64,000 bases of DNA from Sphingopyxis sp. (GTDB taxonomy: Bacteria > Pseudomonadota > Alphaproteobacteria > Sphingomonadales > Sphingomonadaceae), in assembly GCF_016793825.1 (NCBI RefSeq), contig NZ_JAEULM010000046.1:1-64000 (forward strand), in the 5' to 3' direction. A program made the translations under genes and the position numbers. Below the pieces are notes generated by a model, which ran no database searches, was not told the origin of the DNA, and saw only the letters and a program-made list of their open reading frames with translations. Every line of letters begins with the position of its first letter. Within the stretch, counting starts at the first letter, position 1. Below are positions 54,341 to 63,281 of this stretch, in pieces.

Positions 54341-54477
54341 AGGGAATATCGCAAGCCGGAACGGAATCGCAAGAGGGCGAGAAGGCATTAACCCCCTTTT
54401 CGTTGCCCGCCCACGACCGGAAGCGCGCGCCGCCGAAAATATGGGGGTTGGGCAGGCTTTTGGGAGAGGTCCCGAAA

Positions 54478-54513
54478 AGCAAGAACCGCCCGCTTCCGGT
54501 GGAAGCGAGCGGT
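54478..54513 (-). terminator. terminator after the phasin gene
   Basis: ACCGCCCGCTTCC (54485-54497) pairs with GGAAGCGAGCGGT (54501-54513), one mismatch, loop of three. Read on the minus strand it is followed by TCTTGCTTTTC, a weak T-run. It lies 65 bases past the phasin stop. Confidence 0.65.
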
Positions 54514-54577
54514 CTTGTGGGTGTCGGCGCGGATTGGGAGAGGAGGGGAGGTCCGCGCCAACGGGAAGGTGAGGGCC

Positions 54578-55330
54578 TTAGGCAGCCTTCAGCTTCGAGG
54601 TGATGACCGAAACGCGGTTCGAGATCGGCGCGAAGCTGTCGTTCGTCAGCTTGACGACGAGTTCGCTGGTTTTCGAGGTCTGCGCAACGGCGGCGTCAAA
54701 CGCCTTCTTGCTGTTTTCGGCATAGAGCTTGAAGAAATCGGCCGGGGTCTTGACGGCGGTGTAGCCCTTCAGCGCGGCCGAGGTGTCTTCGAAGCTCTTG
54801 CGAGCGAAGGCGACGCCTTCCTGACCGAGGGTTTCGAGGCCCTTGGCAGCGATCTTGCCGGCTTCGACGAGCGCTTCGACGTTCGCCTTGTTGAATTCGA
54901 CGGCTTCTTCAGCAAGCTTGCTCGACTTGGCGAAGGCGTCCTTCGAACGCTCCTGGAAATCGGCGGTCAGCGCTTCGGCGCGGGTCTTGGCTTCGTCAGC
55001 GAACTTCTTGACAGTGTCGTTCATGGTCTTGATTCCTTTGTTGAGGACGGCGGCCGGCTTCGGCGCTGCCTTCTTGGTGGCGGGGGCAATGGTCTTTGCG
55101 GTCGCCTTCTTCGGGGCAACCTTCTTGGCGACCGCCTTGGGAGCGGCAGCCTTTTTCGCGGCCGGCTTGGCTTTTGCCTTCACCGTCTTGATCTTTGCGG
55201 GGGCCGGAGCCTTCACTGCCGCGGGGGCAGCGATCGGGGCCTGCTCGGCGGGAGCGGCTACCGGCTTGGCAGCGGTTTCCAGCGTCGCGGCTTCGAAGGC
55301 CTTTTCGGCACTATCCATCTTTGTAGCCAT
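54578..55330 (-). CDS. phaP: phasin with histone-like lysine/alanine-rich N-terminal region
   Basis: A 250-residue PHA-granule protein. Residues 1-110 are rich in Lys, Ala and Pro with repeats such as KAKAKPAAKKAAAPKAVAKK, like histone H1 or PhaF-type tails. The C-terminal phasin domain from about 115 (MNDTVKKFADEAKTRAEALTADF..) includes AFARKSFEDTSAALK, TPADFFKLYAENSKKAFD and ends with basic SKLKAA. It coats PHB granules and may bind DNA through the N-terminal part (inference). The start at 55330 has AAAGGAG 9 bases upstream. It lies beside phaC and behind duplicated TTGCAG(T/C)GCACAA sites. Confidence 0.9.
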   Translation of the reverse strand: MATKMDSAEKAFEAATLETAAKPVAAPAEQAPIAAPAAVKAPAPAKIKTVKAKAKPAAKKAAAPKAVAKKVAPKKATAKTIAPATKKAAPKPAAVLNKGIKTMNDTVKKFADEAKTRAEALTADFQERSKDAFAKSSKLAEEAVEFNKANVEALVEAGKIAAKGLETLGQEGVAFARKSFEDTSAALKGYTAVKTPADFFKLYAENSKKAFDAAVAQTSKTSELVVKLTNDSFAPISNRVSVITSKLKAA

Positions 55331-55345
55331 CGGAACAACTCCTTT

Positions 55346-55410
55346 ATGTTGCAGTGCACAATATAGGAGTGGATCGGCGATTTCAAGGGAAAAATGTTGC
55401 AGCGCACAAA
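55346..55410 (-). promoter_or_regulatory. duplicated 17-bp sites upstream of phasin, possible PhaR operators
   Basis: ATGTTGCAGTGCACAAT (55346-55362) and ATGTTGCAGCGCACAAA (55394-55410) match at 15 of 17 bases and are 48 bases apart. The core has TGC-type half sites. PhaR repressors that sense PHB bind TGC-rich sites upstream of phasin genes in other alphaproteobacteria. The sites lie 15 and 63 bases before the phasin start, where a repressor would be effective. PhaR itself is not in the window. Confidence 0.5.
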
Positions 55411-55453
55411 AATATTCGGATTGCCGGCCCAAGGCCGGTATATTCGCGCTCTA

Positions 55454-57226
55454 TTACCGTTGTTTGACGTAGCGGCCAGGCGCATCCTCGATCGCCTTTT
55501 TAGCGCCCTTCCCGGGGATGCGCGAGCCCTTGGCAGACGTTTTTGCGGCGTCCTGTTCCGAAATCCAGCCGATCCAGTGCGGCCACCAGCTACCCTTTGT
55601 CTCGGTCGCGCCCGCGACGAATTCGTCCAGCGTCGCGGCGTCGTTGTCGCCAGTCCAATATTGATATTTGCCGGCGGCGGGCGGGTTCACGACGCCGGCG
55701 ATATGCCCCGATCCCGCAAGCAGGAACGTCTTGGGACCCGACAGATGGTCCATCAATCGCCAGACGCTGACGAGGGGTGCGATATGATCCTCGCGCCCCG
55801 CCTGGATATAGGCAGGGGTCCTGATCTTCTTGAGATCGAGCGGCGTTTCCAGCGCCGACAGGCTGTTGGGAATTACCAGCCGGTTGTCGCGGTAGAGGTC
55901 GACCAGATATTGCCGGTGCCACTTTGCGGGCAGGTTGGTGACGTCGCCGTTCCAGTATAGCAGGTCGAACGGCGGATAGTCGTTGCCGAGCAGGTAATTG
56001 CCGACGACGTAATTCCAGATGAGGTCGCGGCCCCGCAGGCTGTTGAAGGTCGCCGCCATGTAGCGGCCGTCGAGGAAGCCGGGAGCCGAGAGTTGCTGCA
56101 GCAGCGCCAGATAGCTTTCGTCGACGAACAGTTTGAGGTCGCCCGCCAGCTCGAAGTCGACCTGCGCCGTGAAGAAGGTCACCGAACGGACCTTGTCCGC
56201 TTCGCCTCTTGCGGCCAGCATCGCCAGCGTCGCGGCAAGCGTGGTTCCCGCGACGCAATAGCCGATCGTGTGGACATGCCGGACGCCCAGCAGGTCGCGG
56301 ATGGTGTCGATCGCGTCGACCTGCGCCGCAATATAATCGTCCCAGACGATATCCTTCATCGAGGCGTCGGCCGATTTCCACGAGACCATGAACACCGTCA
56401 GCCCCTGTTCGACGGCCCAGGCGACGAAGCTCTTCGCCGGATTGAGGTCGAGGATATAGAAGCGGTTGATCCACGGCGGGAAGATCACGAGCGGGACGGT
56501 GAAGACATCCTTCGTCGTCGGGCTGTACTGGATCAACTGATAGAGATCGGTTTCATGGACGACCTTGCCGGGGGTGGTCGCGATATTGACGCCGACCTCG
56601 AACGCATCGGGATCGACGTGGCTGAGCTGCCCGCGCGACAGGTCGGTGAGCATGTGCTTCAGGCCCTTGAGCAGGCTTTCGCCGCGTGTTTCGACCGCCC
56701 GTTTGATCACTTCGGGGTTGGTGATCGCGAGGTTCGACGGCGATAGCGCCTCTGCCATGTTTCTGGCGGCGAATTCCATCTTGGTGCGAGCCGGCTCGTC
56801 GAGGCCGGGCATCGTGCGCGTCGTGGTCAGAAGCTGATCGGTGAGCAGGCCATAGGTCTGGCGGATCAGCGCGAAGGCGGGGTTCGCGGTCCAGTCGGGA
56901 TCGGCGAACCGCTTGTCCCTTGGCGCGTCGGCGGCGGGCGCGAAGGGGGGCTGGAGCGTCGCGAGCGAGGTCCAGAAACGGGTACCCTGTTCCCATAGCT
57001 GCGACGACTGCTCCGCCCAGGTCGCCGTCGTTGGATTTTGCAGCCAGCTTGCGGGGTCGAACAGGCTTGCGGCGGCGTTGTTTCCGTCGTTCGCTTGGCC
57101 CAATGCATATTCGAGCATCATCTGCTGCGCCCGGCCCATGACGCTGGCCCAATGCTGCAGGTCGTCGGGCGACGGCAGGAATGGATTTGGCGCCTCCGTC
57201 GTGTCGTTCTTGCCTGCGTCGGTCAT
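55454..57226 (-). CDS. phaC: class I poly(3-hydroxyalkanoate) synthase
   Basis: A 590-residue PHA polymerase with an alpha/beta-hydrolase core. The nucleophile is Cys324 in IGYCVAGTTLA, the lipase-box variant typical of synthases. PPWINRFYILDL and WKSADASMKDIVWDDY are diagnostic; catalytic Asp lies in GREDHIAP and His in SGHIAGVVNPP. It joins 3-hydroxyacyl-CoA units on the granule surface. The ATG at 57226 follows CAGGAACG. It is transcribed towards the phasin gene, with about 120 bases between them holding the duplicated sites, so phasin likely has its own promoter. The beta-ketothiolase and reductase genes are not here. Confidence 0.95.
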   Translation of the reverse strand: MTDAGKNDTTEAPNPFLPSPDDLQHWASVMGRAQQMMLEYALGQANDGNNAAASLFDPASWLQNPTTATWAEQSSQLWEQGTRFWTSLATLQPPFAPAADAPRDKRFADPDWTANPAFALIRQTYGLLTDQLLTTTRTMPGLDEPARTKMEFAARNMAEALSPSNLAITNPEVIKRAVETRGESLLKGLKHMLTDLSRGQLSHVDPDAFEVGVNIATTPGKVVHETDLYQLIQYSPTTKDVFTVPLVIFPPWINRFYILDLNPAKSFVAWAVEQGLTVFMVSWKSADASMKDIVWDDYIAAQVDAIDTIRDLLGVRHVHTIGYCVAGTTLAATLAMLAARGEADKVRSVTFFTAQVDFELAGDLKLFVDESYLALLQQLSAPGFLDGRYMAATFNSLRGRDLIWNYVVGNYLLGNDYPPFDLLYWNGDVTNLPAKWHRQYLVDLYRDNRLVIPNSLSALETPLDLKKIRTPAYIQAGREDHIAPLVSVWRLMDHLSGPKTFLLAGSGHIAGVVNPPAAGKYQYWTGDNDAATLDEFVAGATETKGSWWPHWIGWISEQDAAKTSAKGSRIPGKGAKKAIEDAPGRYVKQR

Positions 57227-57354
57227 GCTCGTTCCTGCTGGTCAGTGCGGATATTATGCCTATAACGAGCCGCGATGCGGCTGGCGAGGCTGCCGCTCGC
57301 GTCAACCCAAGGGTCAGACCCTACCATAACGAAAAGGAGTTGTTCTAGTTTCCC

Positions 57355-58569
57355 ATGTCCGAAGATGAATTCTATCGCATCAAGCGCCTGCCGCCCTATG
57401 TCATCGCCGAAGTCAATGCGATGCGTGCGGCCGCGCGTGCCGCGGGTGAGGACATCATCGACCTGGGGATGGGCAACCCCGATTTGCCGCCGCCCGCCCA
57501 TGTGATCGAAAAATTGTGCGAAGTGGCGATGAAGCCCGACGCGCATGGTTATTCGCAGTCGAAGGGAATCCCGGGGCTGCGCAAGGCCCAGGCAAACTAT
57601 TATGGTCGCCGTTTCAACGTCGATCTCGATCCCGAAACCGAAGTCGTCGTGACAATGGGGTCGAAGGAAGGGCTGGCCAGCCTGGCGACCGCGATCACCG
57701 GGCCGGGCGATGTGGTGCTGGCGCCGAACCCCAGCTATCCGATCCATACTTTCGGCTTCATCATTGCCGGGGCGACGATCCGCAGCGTGCCGACGACGCC
57801 GAACGAGGATTACTGGCGCGCGCTGGACCGCGCGATGGCGTTCACCGTGCCGCGTCCGTCGATCCTCGTCGTCAACTATCCGTCGAATCCGACTGCCGAA
57901 GCCGTCGATCTGGCCTTTTACGAGCGCCTTGTCGCGTGGGCGAAGGAGAACAAGGTCTGGGTCCTGTCGGACCTTGCCTATTCGGAGCTTTATTACGACG
58001 GCAATCCGACCCCTTCGATCCTGCAGGTTCCGGGAGCGAAGGACGTCGCGATCGAGTTCACCTCGATGTCTAAGACCTATTCGATGGCGGGCTGGCGCAT
58101 GGGCTTTGCGGTTGGCAACAAGCGGTTGATCGCGGCGATGACGCGCGTGAAATCTTACCTCGACTACGGCGCCTTCACGCCGATCCAGGCTGCAGCGTGC
58201 GCCGCGCTCAACGGGCCGCAGGATATCGTCGAGCGCAACCGCGAACTGTACCAGAAGCGCCGCGACGTGATGGTCGAAAGCTTTGGCCGCGCCGGCTGGG
58301 ACATTCCGAGTCCGCCCGCATCGATGTTCGCCTGGGCGCCGCTGCCGCCCGCGCTCAAGGAGATGGGCAGCCTCGAATTTTCGAAGCAGTTGCTCACCCA
58401 CGCCAAGGTCGCGGTGGCGCCGGGCGTCGGCTATGGCGAGGACGGCGAAGGCTATGTCCGCATCGCGATGGTCGAAAATGAACAGCGCATCCGGCAGGCC
58501 GCGCGCAACATCCGCAAATTCCTGGCCATGCACGGCGTGAATACGCCGTCGGTGGCGGCGGGCGGCTAA
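57355..58569 (+). CDS. class I/II aminotransferase, AlaC-like
   Basis: A 404-residue PLP aminotransferase. The PLP lysine is Lys240 in TSMSKTYSMAGWRMGF; GMGNPDLPPP near the N-terminus, YPSNPT and SDLAYSELYYDG are typical. The overall pattern is that of the AlaC/YfdZ subgroup (glutamate-pyruvate transaminase) rather than classic AspC. Upstream AAAAGGAG lies about 14 bases ahead of the ATG. It shares one base with the next gene's start (TAATG). Exact substrate is inferred. Confidence 0.88.
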   Translation: MSEDEFYRIKRLPPYVIAEVNAMRAAARAAGEDIIDLGMGNPDLPPPAHVIEKLCEVAMKPDAHGYSQSKGIPGLRKAQANYYGRRFNVDLDPETEVVVTMGSKEGLASLATAITGPGDVVLAPNPSYPIHTFGFIIAGATIRSVPTTPNEDYWRALDRAMAFTVPRPSILVVNYPSNPTAEAVDLAFYERLVAWAKENKVWVLSDLAYSELYYDGNPTPSILQVPGAKDVAIEFTSMSKTYSMAGWRMGFAVGNKRLIAAMTRVKSYLDYGAFTPIQAAACAALNGPQDIVERNRELYQKRRDVMVESFGRAGWDIPSPPASMFAWAPLPPALKEMGSLEFSKQLLTHAKVAVAPGVGYGEDGEGYVRIAMVENEQRIRQAARNIRKFLAMHGVNTPSVAAGG

Positions 58570-59048
58570 TGAGTTCCGGCCTCGGCGCCATTGCCGAGAC
58601 CATCCAACTGTCGGTCACACCGGTGTTCCTGCTGGTGGCGACCGGCAGCTTGCTCAATGTCTTCACCGGGCGCCTTGCGCGGGTCGTCGACCGGTCACGC
58701 CGGCTGATGGAGCTTTGGTCCGAAACCGAGGGGCAGGATCATGAACGGATCGTCGCCGAGCTGCGTGTCGTCGATCGCCGCATCGACGTGATCAACAATT
58801 CGATCGCCGCGGCGGTAGCGTGCGGCATCGTCGTCTGCCTGCTCGTCGCGCTGCTGTTCACACAGGCGGTTGCGGGCTTCGACCTTGGACTGGCCGCGGC
58901 CTGGGTATTCGCGGCGGCTATGCTGCTTTTGCTCCTGTCGCTCGCGCTGTTCCTGATCGAGGTGCGGCTGGCGATCCGGACGATCCACGTCCCGATGGAA
59001 TTGCTGGAACTGGAAGAGATGGGTTGGAAAAAGCGTCAGCGCCGCTGA
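58569..59048 (+). CDS. DUF2721 membrane protein
   Basis: A 159-residue protein with hydrophobic segments at about 14-33, 79-102 and 107-133. The pattern SVTPVFLLVATGSLLNVFTGRLARVVDRSR, then VDRRI.VIN.SI, is that of the DUF2721 family. Function unknown. Its start shares one base with the aminotransferase stop, so the two are coupled. It converges on the amidase gene. Confidence 0.8.
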   Translation: MSSGLGAIAETIQLSVTPVFLLVATGSLLNVFTGRLARVVDRSRRLMELWSETEGQDHERIVAELRVVDRRIDVINNSIAAAVACGIVVCLLVALLFTQAVAGFDLGLAAAWVFAAAMLLLLLSLALFLIEVRLAIRTIHVPMELLELEEMGWKKRQRR

Positions 59049-59085
59049 CCGGTCGATCCTTCCCATCGCTGCGTGGCAGGGAGGG

Positions 59086-60654
59086 TTATTCCGCGCGAAA
59101 GGTCGGAGCGATGCGCTTCCTGCTGACCTGCTCATAGGCGTAGCCCGCCGCCAGCACCCCGGCGTCGCTCCATTTCGGCCCGATGATCGAGAGCCCGATC
59201 GGCAGCCCCTCGACCGCGCCCATCGGCACCGTCAGGTGCGGGTAGCCTGCGACGGCGGGCATCTGGCTGACGCTGGGGCCGGTATAGTGATCGCCGTTGA
59301 CGAGGTCGGTCGTCCAGGCGGGACCGTTGGTCACGCCGACAAGGAAATCGACCTTGTTCGCCGCGAGCAGCCGGTCGATGCCCTCCGGCCCCGCGAGCCG
59401 CGCGGCCTTTGCCCTTGCGTCGATATGCTCCTTGCCGTCGAGCCCGCCCTTCGTTTCGGCCAGTTCGAACAGCGACTGGTCGAACCAGCGTAGTTCCTCA
59501 GGATGTGCCTTGTTGAAGGCGATCAGATCGGCAAGCGTCTTTGGTCCGTTCTTCGCGGGCAGCGAGCCCAGATAAGCCGCCATATCGGCCTTTAGTTCGG
59601 TCATCAGCACGTCGAGTTCGGCGGCGCCCAGATCGCCCTGATCCGACTGGCTGTCCTTGATCTCGACGATCGTCGCGCCGGCGCCTTCCATCGCCTTCAG
59701 CGCCGTGTCGAACAGCGCGGCAATGTCGGCGCGGCCGCCGATCCGGTCGCGCAGCACGCCGATCCGCTTGCCCTTGAGCGCGGCGGGCGAGAGTGCGGCG
59801 ACATAGTCGGTCCTGTGCGTGTCGGCCTCGGCGGTTGCCGGATCGGCGGGGTCGCTTCCCGCAATGACGCCGAGCAGCAGCGCCGCGTCGCGTACGGTCA
59901 GCGCCATCGGTCCTGCCGTGTCCTGGCTGTGGCTGATCGGCACGATGAAGGTGCGGCTGACCAATCCTACGGTCGGTTTGAACCCCACGATGCCGTTGAT
60001 GGCGGCAGGGCAGGTGATCGATCCGTCGGTTTCCGTTCCGATCGCCAGCGGTGCGAAGCTTGCCGCGACGGCCGCGCCGCTGCCCGACGAGGAACCGCAG
60101 GCGTTGCGGTTCAGCGCGTGCGGGTTTTTGGTCAGCCCGCCCACCGCGCTCCATCCGCTTGTCGAATTGCCCGACCGGATATTGGCCCATTCGCTGAGAT
60201 TGGTCTTGCCGATGATCACCGCGCCGGCCTGGCGCAACCGCGCGACAATCGGTGCGTCGCGGCCCGTGACATTGTCCTTGAGCGCAAGGCTGCCCGCCGT
60301 TGTCGGCAGCGGCCCCGCGGTTTCGATATTGTCCTTGAGCAGTATCGGAATGCCATGGAGAGGCCCGCGCCGCTTTCCGGCCTGCCGTTCGGCGTCCAGC
60401 CGTGTCGTCTCCGCGTCGATGTCGGTTTGGGGAAAGGTTGCGATGACGGCGTCGAGTTTCGGCCCATGATCGTCGAGTTTCGCGATCCGGTCGAGATAGA
60501 GAGTCGCGATCAGACCCTCGTCCATCCGGCCGCTTTCCATTTCGGCCTGGAGCGCGCCGACGTCCTTGCCCTCGATCGGCGGCAGTGGCGGCGGCATCGC
60601 CGCGACGGGTGTGACGGCGAGAAGCGAGGCGGCGACCATGGATAGCTTTTGCAT
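59086..60654 (-). CDS. secreted amidase-signature enzyme
   Basis: A 522-residue amidase-signature hydrolase. Residues 1-19 are a signal peptide (MQKLSMVAASLLAVTPVAA). The Ser-cisSer-Lys triad region is visible: LLKDNIET for Lys, CGSSSGSGAAVAAS for the cis-Ser, and ETDGSITCPAAINGIVGFKPT for the nucleophile. Motif GKTNLSEWANIRS is typical. It hydrolyses amide bonds of unknown substrates in the periplasm. The start at 60654 is divergent from the MFS gene; an extended frame beyond it reads through that gene's antisense strand and is rejected. Confidence 0.9.
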   Translation of the reverse strand: MQKLSMVAASLLAVTPVAAMPPPLPPIEGKDVGALQAEMESGRMDEGLIATLYLDRIAKLDDHGPKLDAVIATFPQTDIDAETTRLDAERQAGKRRGPLHGIPILLKDNIETAGPLPTTAGSLALKDNVTGRDAPIVARLRQAGAVIIGKTNLSEWANIRSGNSTSGWSAVGGLTKNPHALNRNACGSSSGSGAAVAASFAPLAIGTETDGSITCPAAINGIVGFKPTVGLVSRTFIVPISHSQDTAGPMALTVRDAALLLGVIAGSDPADPATAEADTHRTDYVAALSPAALKGKRIGVLRDRIGGRADIAALFDTALKAMEGAGATIVEIKDSQSDQGDLGAAELDVLMTELKADMAAYLGSLPAKNGPKTLADLIAFNKAHPEELRWFDQSLFELAETKGGLDGKEHIDARAKAARLAGPEGIDRLLAANKVDFLVGVTNGPAWTTDLVNGDHYTGPSVSQMPAVAGYPHLTVPMGAVEGLPIGLSIIGPKWSDAGVLAAGYAYEQVSRKRIAPTFRAE

Positions 60655-60765
60655 GGGCCGAAGCTGCCAGCCACGGCGCCAATTGCAAGTCCGTTGTTTC
60701 GGCTGGCCGCTCCGGCGTTGACAGGCGGGATGGTCCTCTGCACCCTCGGCGTCCGGGAGAGAAAA

Positions 60766-62079
60766 ATGACGGACAAACATGCCCTTGTCGCCGGTACCGA
60801 AGCGGCTCTTCCCGACGGCGCCGCGCGGCACACGCGAACGATGCTGGGGATCCTGCTGGTCGTCTATATCTTCAACTTTCTCGATCGGCAGATCGTCAAT
60901 ATCCTGGCCGAACCGATCAAGCGCGACCTGGGTCTCAGCGATACCGAACTCGGCTTGCTGGCGGGGCCGGCCTTTGCGGTCTTCTACGCTCTGCTGGGCA
61001 TTCCGATCGCGCGCTACGCCGACAAGGAGGGATCGAACCGCGTTCGTCTGATCGCGCTGTCGCTGGCCATCTGGTCGGCGATGACGGCGGTGTGCGGGCT
61101 TGCGCAGAATTTTGTGCAATTGCTTTTTGCCCGCATCGGCGTCGGGATAGGCGAGGCAGGTTGCACGCCTGCCGCGCATTCGCTCATTTCGGACAGCGTG
61201 GCACCGGAAAAGCGGCCTTCGGCGATCGCTTTCTACGGGCTTGGCGTGCCGATCGGCTCGCTTCTGGGGCTCATCATCGGGGGGATCGTCAACGACCTCT
61301 ATGGCTGGCGCGTCGCGCTGATGCTCGTCGGTGCACCGGGCTTGCTCCTTGCGCTCGTCGTTCTCTTCTTCATGCGCGAACCGCGTCATTTGCGTCCCGC
61401 GGATACCGCCGCGGTGATGACCCCCGCGCGGATGTCGACGGGAGAGGCGATGCGCGAAATCTTCGCCTCGCGCGCCTTTGTCTACATCCTGATCGCGTCG
61501 TCGGTTGTCGCTTTCCTCGGCTATGGCAAGGCGCTGTGGACGATCAGTTTCTTCATCCGCAGTCACGGGCTATCCACGACCGAGGCGGGGCTGTCGATGG
61601 CGGTCGTGCTGGGGCTGGCCGGGGTGTTCGGGACCTGGCTCGGCGGCAAGATGGCCGATATATTCGGCGTCCGCGACAAGCGGCACATCCTGACCTTTCC
61701 CGCCTATGGCATGGCTGTGGCCGCGCCGATCCTATTCCTTGGCTATTATATGGAGGACTGGCGCGTCGCAGTGGCGTTGCTGATCATTCCGACGATCCTC
61801 AATTCGGCCTATTACGGCCCGGCCTATGCTTGCGTGCAAGGGCTGGTCCGCCCGCAAGCGCGCGCGGTCGCGGCGTCCATCATGCTGTTTGGACAAAATC
61901 TGATCGGATTGGGTTTTGGGCCGTTCCTGTTCGGCGTGCTGTCGGATCAACTCGCGCCGACCTATGGGCAGGAGAGCGTGCGCTACGTCCTCTATGGCGC
62001 CGCGTGGCTTGGGTTGATCCCGGCTTTTTTCTTCTGGCGCGCGAGCCTGCGCCTCGGCCGCGAACTCAAGTCGGGTTAA
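60766..62079 (+). CDS. MFS transporter, spinster-like
   Basis: A 437-residue 12-helix transporter. After about 24 cytoplasmic residues the first helix contains YIFNFLDRQIVNILAEPIK, the typical start of spinster-like MFS proteins. Motif A-like GPAFAVFYALLGIPIARYADKEGSNR and GIGEAGCTPAAHSLISD follow. Substrate unknown; relatives move lipids or organic acids. GGGAGAGAAAA precedes the ATG. It is divergent from the amidase and its stop overlaps the convergent flavin reductase gene by four bases. Confidence 0.88.
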   Translation: MTDKHALVAGTEAALPDGAARHTRTMLGILLVVYIFNFLDRQIVNILAEPIKRDLGLSDTELGLLAGPAFAVFYALLGIPIARYADKEGSNRVRLIALSLAIWSAMTAVCGLAQNFVQLLFARIGVGIGEAGCTPAAHSLISDSVAPEKRPSAIAFYGLGVPIGSLLGLIIGGIVNDLYGWRVALMLVGAPGLLLALVVLFFMREPRHLRPADTAAVMTPARMSTGEAMREIFASRAFVYILIASSVVAFLGYGKALWTISFFIRSHGLSTTEAGLSMAVVLGLAGVFGTWLGGKMADIFGVRDKRHILTFPAYGMAVAAPILFLGYYMEDWRVAVALLIIPTILNSAYYGPAYACVQGLVRPQARAVAASIMLFGQNLIGLGFGPFLFGVLSDQLAPTYGQESVRYVLYGAAWLGLIPAFFFWRASLRLGRELKSG

Positions 62080-62666
62080 AAGGGTGGCGCCTGCCGTGCA
62101 CGCTGCGCGGCGGCGGCGTCGATCCACCACTCAAGGTCGTCGGCAAAGCGCGGAAATGCCTTTTCGAGCCGTGCGCCATCCTCGCCGGCCGGCCGGCCTT
62201 CGGCATCGAAGGCACCGCCGATGCGCGCCAGTGACAGCGATGTCGATGTCACGACCATTCCGAGCACCGCCAGCGTGCCGCGCCACGCGGTGGCCGCCTT
62301 GATCCCGGCGAAGGGCCCGGCGGAGTAGGAGGCGATCGCGGCGGGCCGCCAATGATATTGTTCGAGGAAATGATCGGTCAGATTCTTCAGTCCCGGCTGA
62401 AGCCCGCCATTATATTCGCCCGTGACGAAGACGAAGCCATCGGCCGCGGCGATCCGCGCCGCGAGGTTGGCCATCGCGGGCGGTGCTTCGCCGTCCCGGT
62501 AGTCGCTGAACCGGCGGTCGAGCATCGGCAGATCGATCGCTTTCGCGTCGATCAGTTCTGCGGCATCGCCGCGCGCGGAAAGGGTGTCGACGATCCAGCG
62601 GGCGAGTTTGATGCCCTGCCGGTCGCGGCGGTAGCTGCCATAGAAGACAAGAATGTCGCGTGCCAT
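62076..62666 (-). CDS. NAD(P)H-dependent FMN reductase-like flavoprotein
   Basis: A 196-residue flavodoxin-like protein. ILVFYGSYRRDRQGIKLARWI at the N-terminus and FVFVTGEYNGGLQPGLKNLTDHF are the FMN-binding loops of the NADPH-dependent FMN reductase family. Such enzymes reduce quinones, azo compounds or metals, or supply reduced FMN. Specificity cannot be inferred. The start at 62666 is used; the longer frame reads into the L,D-transpeptidase gene. Confidence 0.86.
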   Translation of the reverse strand: MARDILVFYGSYRRDRQGIKLARWIVDTLSARGDAAELIDAKAIDLPMLDRRFSDYRDGEAPPAMANLAARIAAADGFVFVTGEYNGGLQPGLKNLTDHFLEQYHWRPAAIASYSAGPFAGIKAATAWRGTLAVLGMVVTSTSLSLARIGGAFDAEGRPAGEDGARLEKAFPRFADDLEWWIDAAAAQRARQAPPF

Positions 62667-62704
62667 GCGCGCATCGTGCCACGACCATGTGACAGATGGA
62701 AGAG

Positions 62705-63202
62705 TCAGGGACGGATTCTGATCGGTGTGCCGTCGGGCACGACGTCCCAGAGTTGCGCGATGGCGGCGTTGGGCAATGCGATGCACCCGTCGGTCCAGTC
62801 GCGCGAGATCGTCGGGCCGGTCCAGCGGTTCGGCTGGCCGTGGATGAAGATGTCACCGCCCGGCGAGCGGCCGCGTGCTTCGGCATAGGCGGCGTCGGCG
62901 GCGTTGGGATAAGATATGCGGAGCGACAGATGATAGGCGCTCGCCGGGTTGCGCCCGTCGATGACATAGTCGCCTTCCGGGGTGCGTTCGTCGCCTTCAA
63001 ACCGCTTGTGCCCGACTGGCGCATTGCCGAAGCGAAGCCCGGTGAAGCGTATGACCTCCCGGCCGTTCGCATAGCCGATCAGCACCCGCTCGCTCTTGTC
63101 GACGAGCAACCGATCGACGATCGCGCCGCCCGCCGGCGGCTGGGACTGCGCCGATCCGCAGGCAGAGAGAAGGAAAGCGGACAGGATGAAAGCGGCGCGC
63201 AT
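62705..63202 (-). CDS. L,D-transpeptidase (YkuD) lipoprotein
   Basis: A 165-residue protein with a lipoprotein signal (FILSAFLLSAC, lipidated Cys15). The YkuD catalytic domain ends with IFIHGQPNRWTGPTISRDWTDGCIALPNAAI, which contains the His and Cys of the active site; the Cys is in TDGCIAL, where many members have SxGCIR. YVIDGRNPASAYHLSLRISYP precedes it. It could form 3-3 crosslinks or attach outer-membrane proteins to peptidoglycan. The ATG at 63202 is preferred over 63235 because it gives a proper signal. Confidence 0.88.
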   Translation of the reverse strand: MRAAFILSAFLLSACGSAQSQPPAGGAIVDRLLVDKSERVLIGYANGREVIRFTGLRFGNAPVGHKRFEGDERTPEGDYVIDGRNPASAYHLSLRISYPNAADAAYAEARGRSPGGDIFIHGQPNRWTGPTISRDWTDGCIALPNAAIAQLWDVVPDGTPIRIRP

Positions 63203-63281
63203 ACCGCACCATAGGCATTCGGCGGCCATGGACAAGCATCGCCCATGCTCTAAGTTGCCCCGGGGGATAAGGGAGGAATAG

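Noticed and set aside
59053-59087. Hairpin between the DUF2721 and amidase genes
   Set aside because: CCTTCCC/GGGAGG pairing is imperfect and reaches the amidase stop codon; too weak to list as a terminator.
60655-61566. N-terminal extension of the amidase frame on the minus strand
   Set aside because: It would run antisense through the MFS gene; the amidase has a proper signal peptide starting at 60654.
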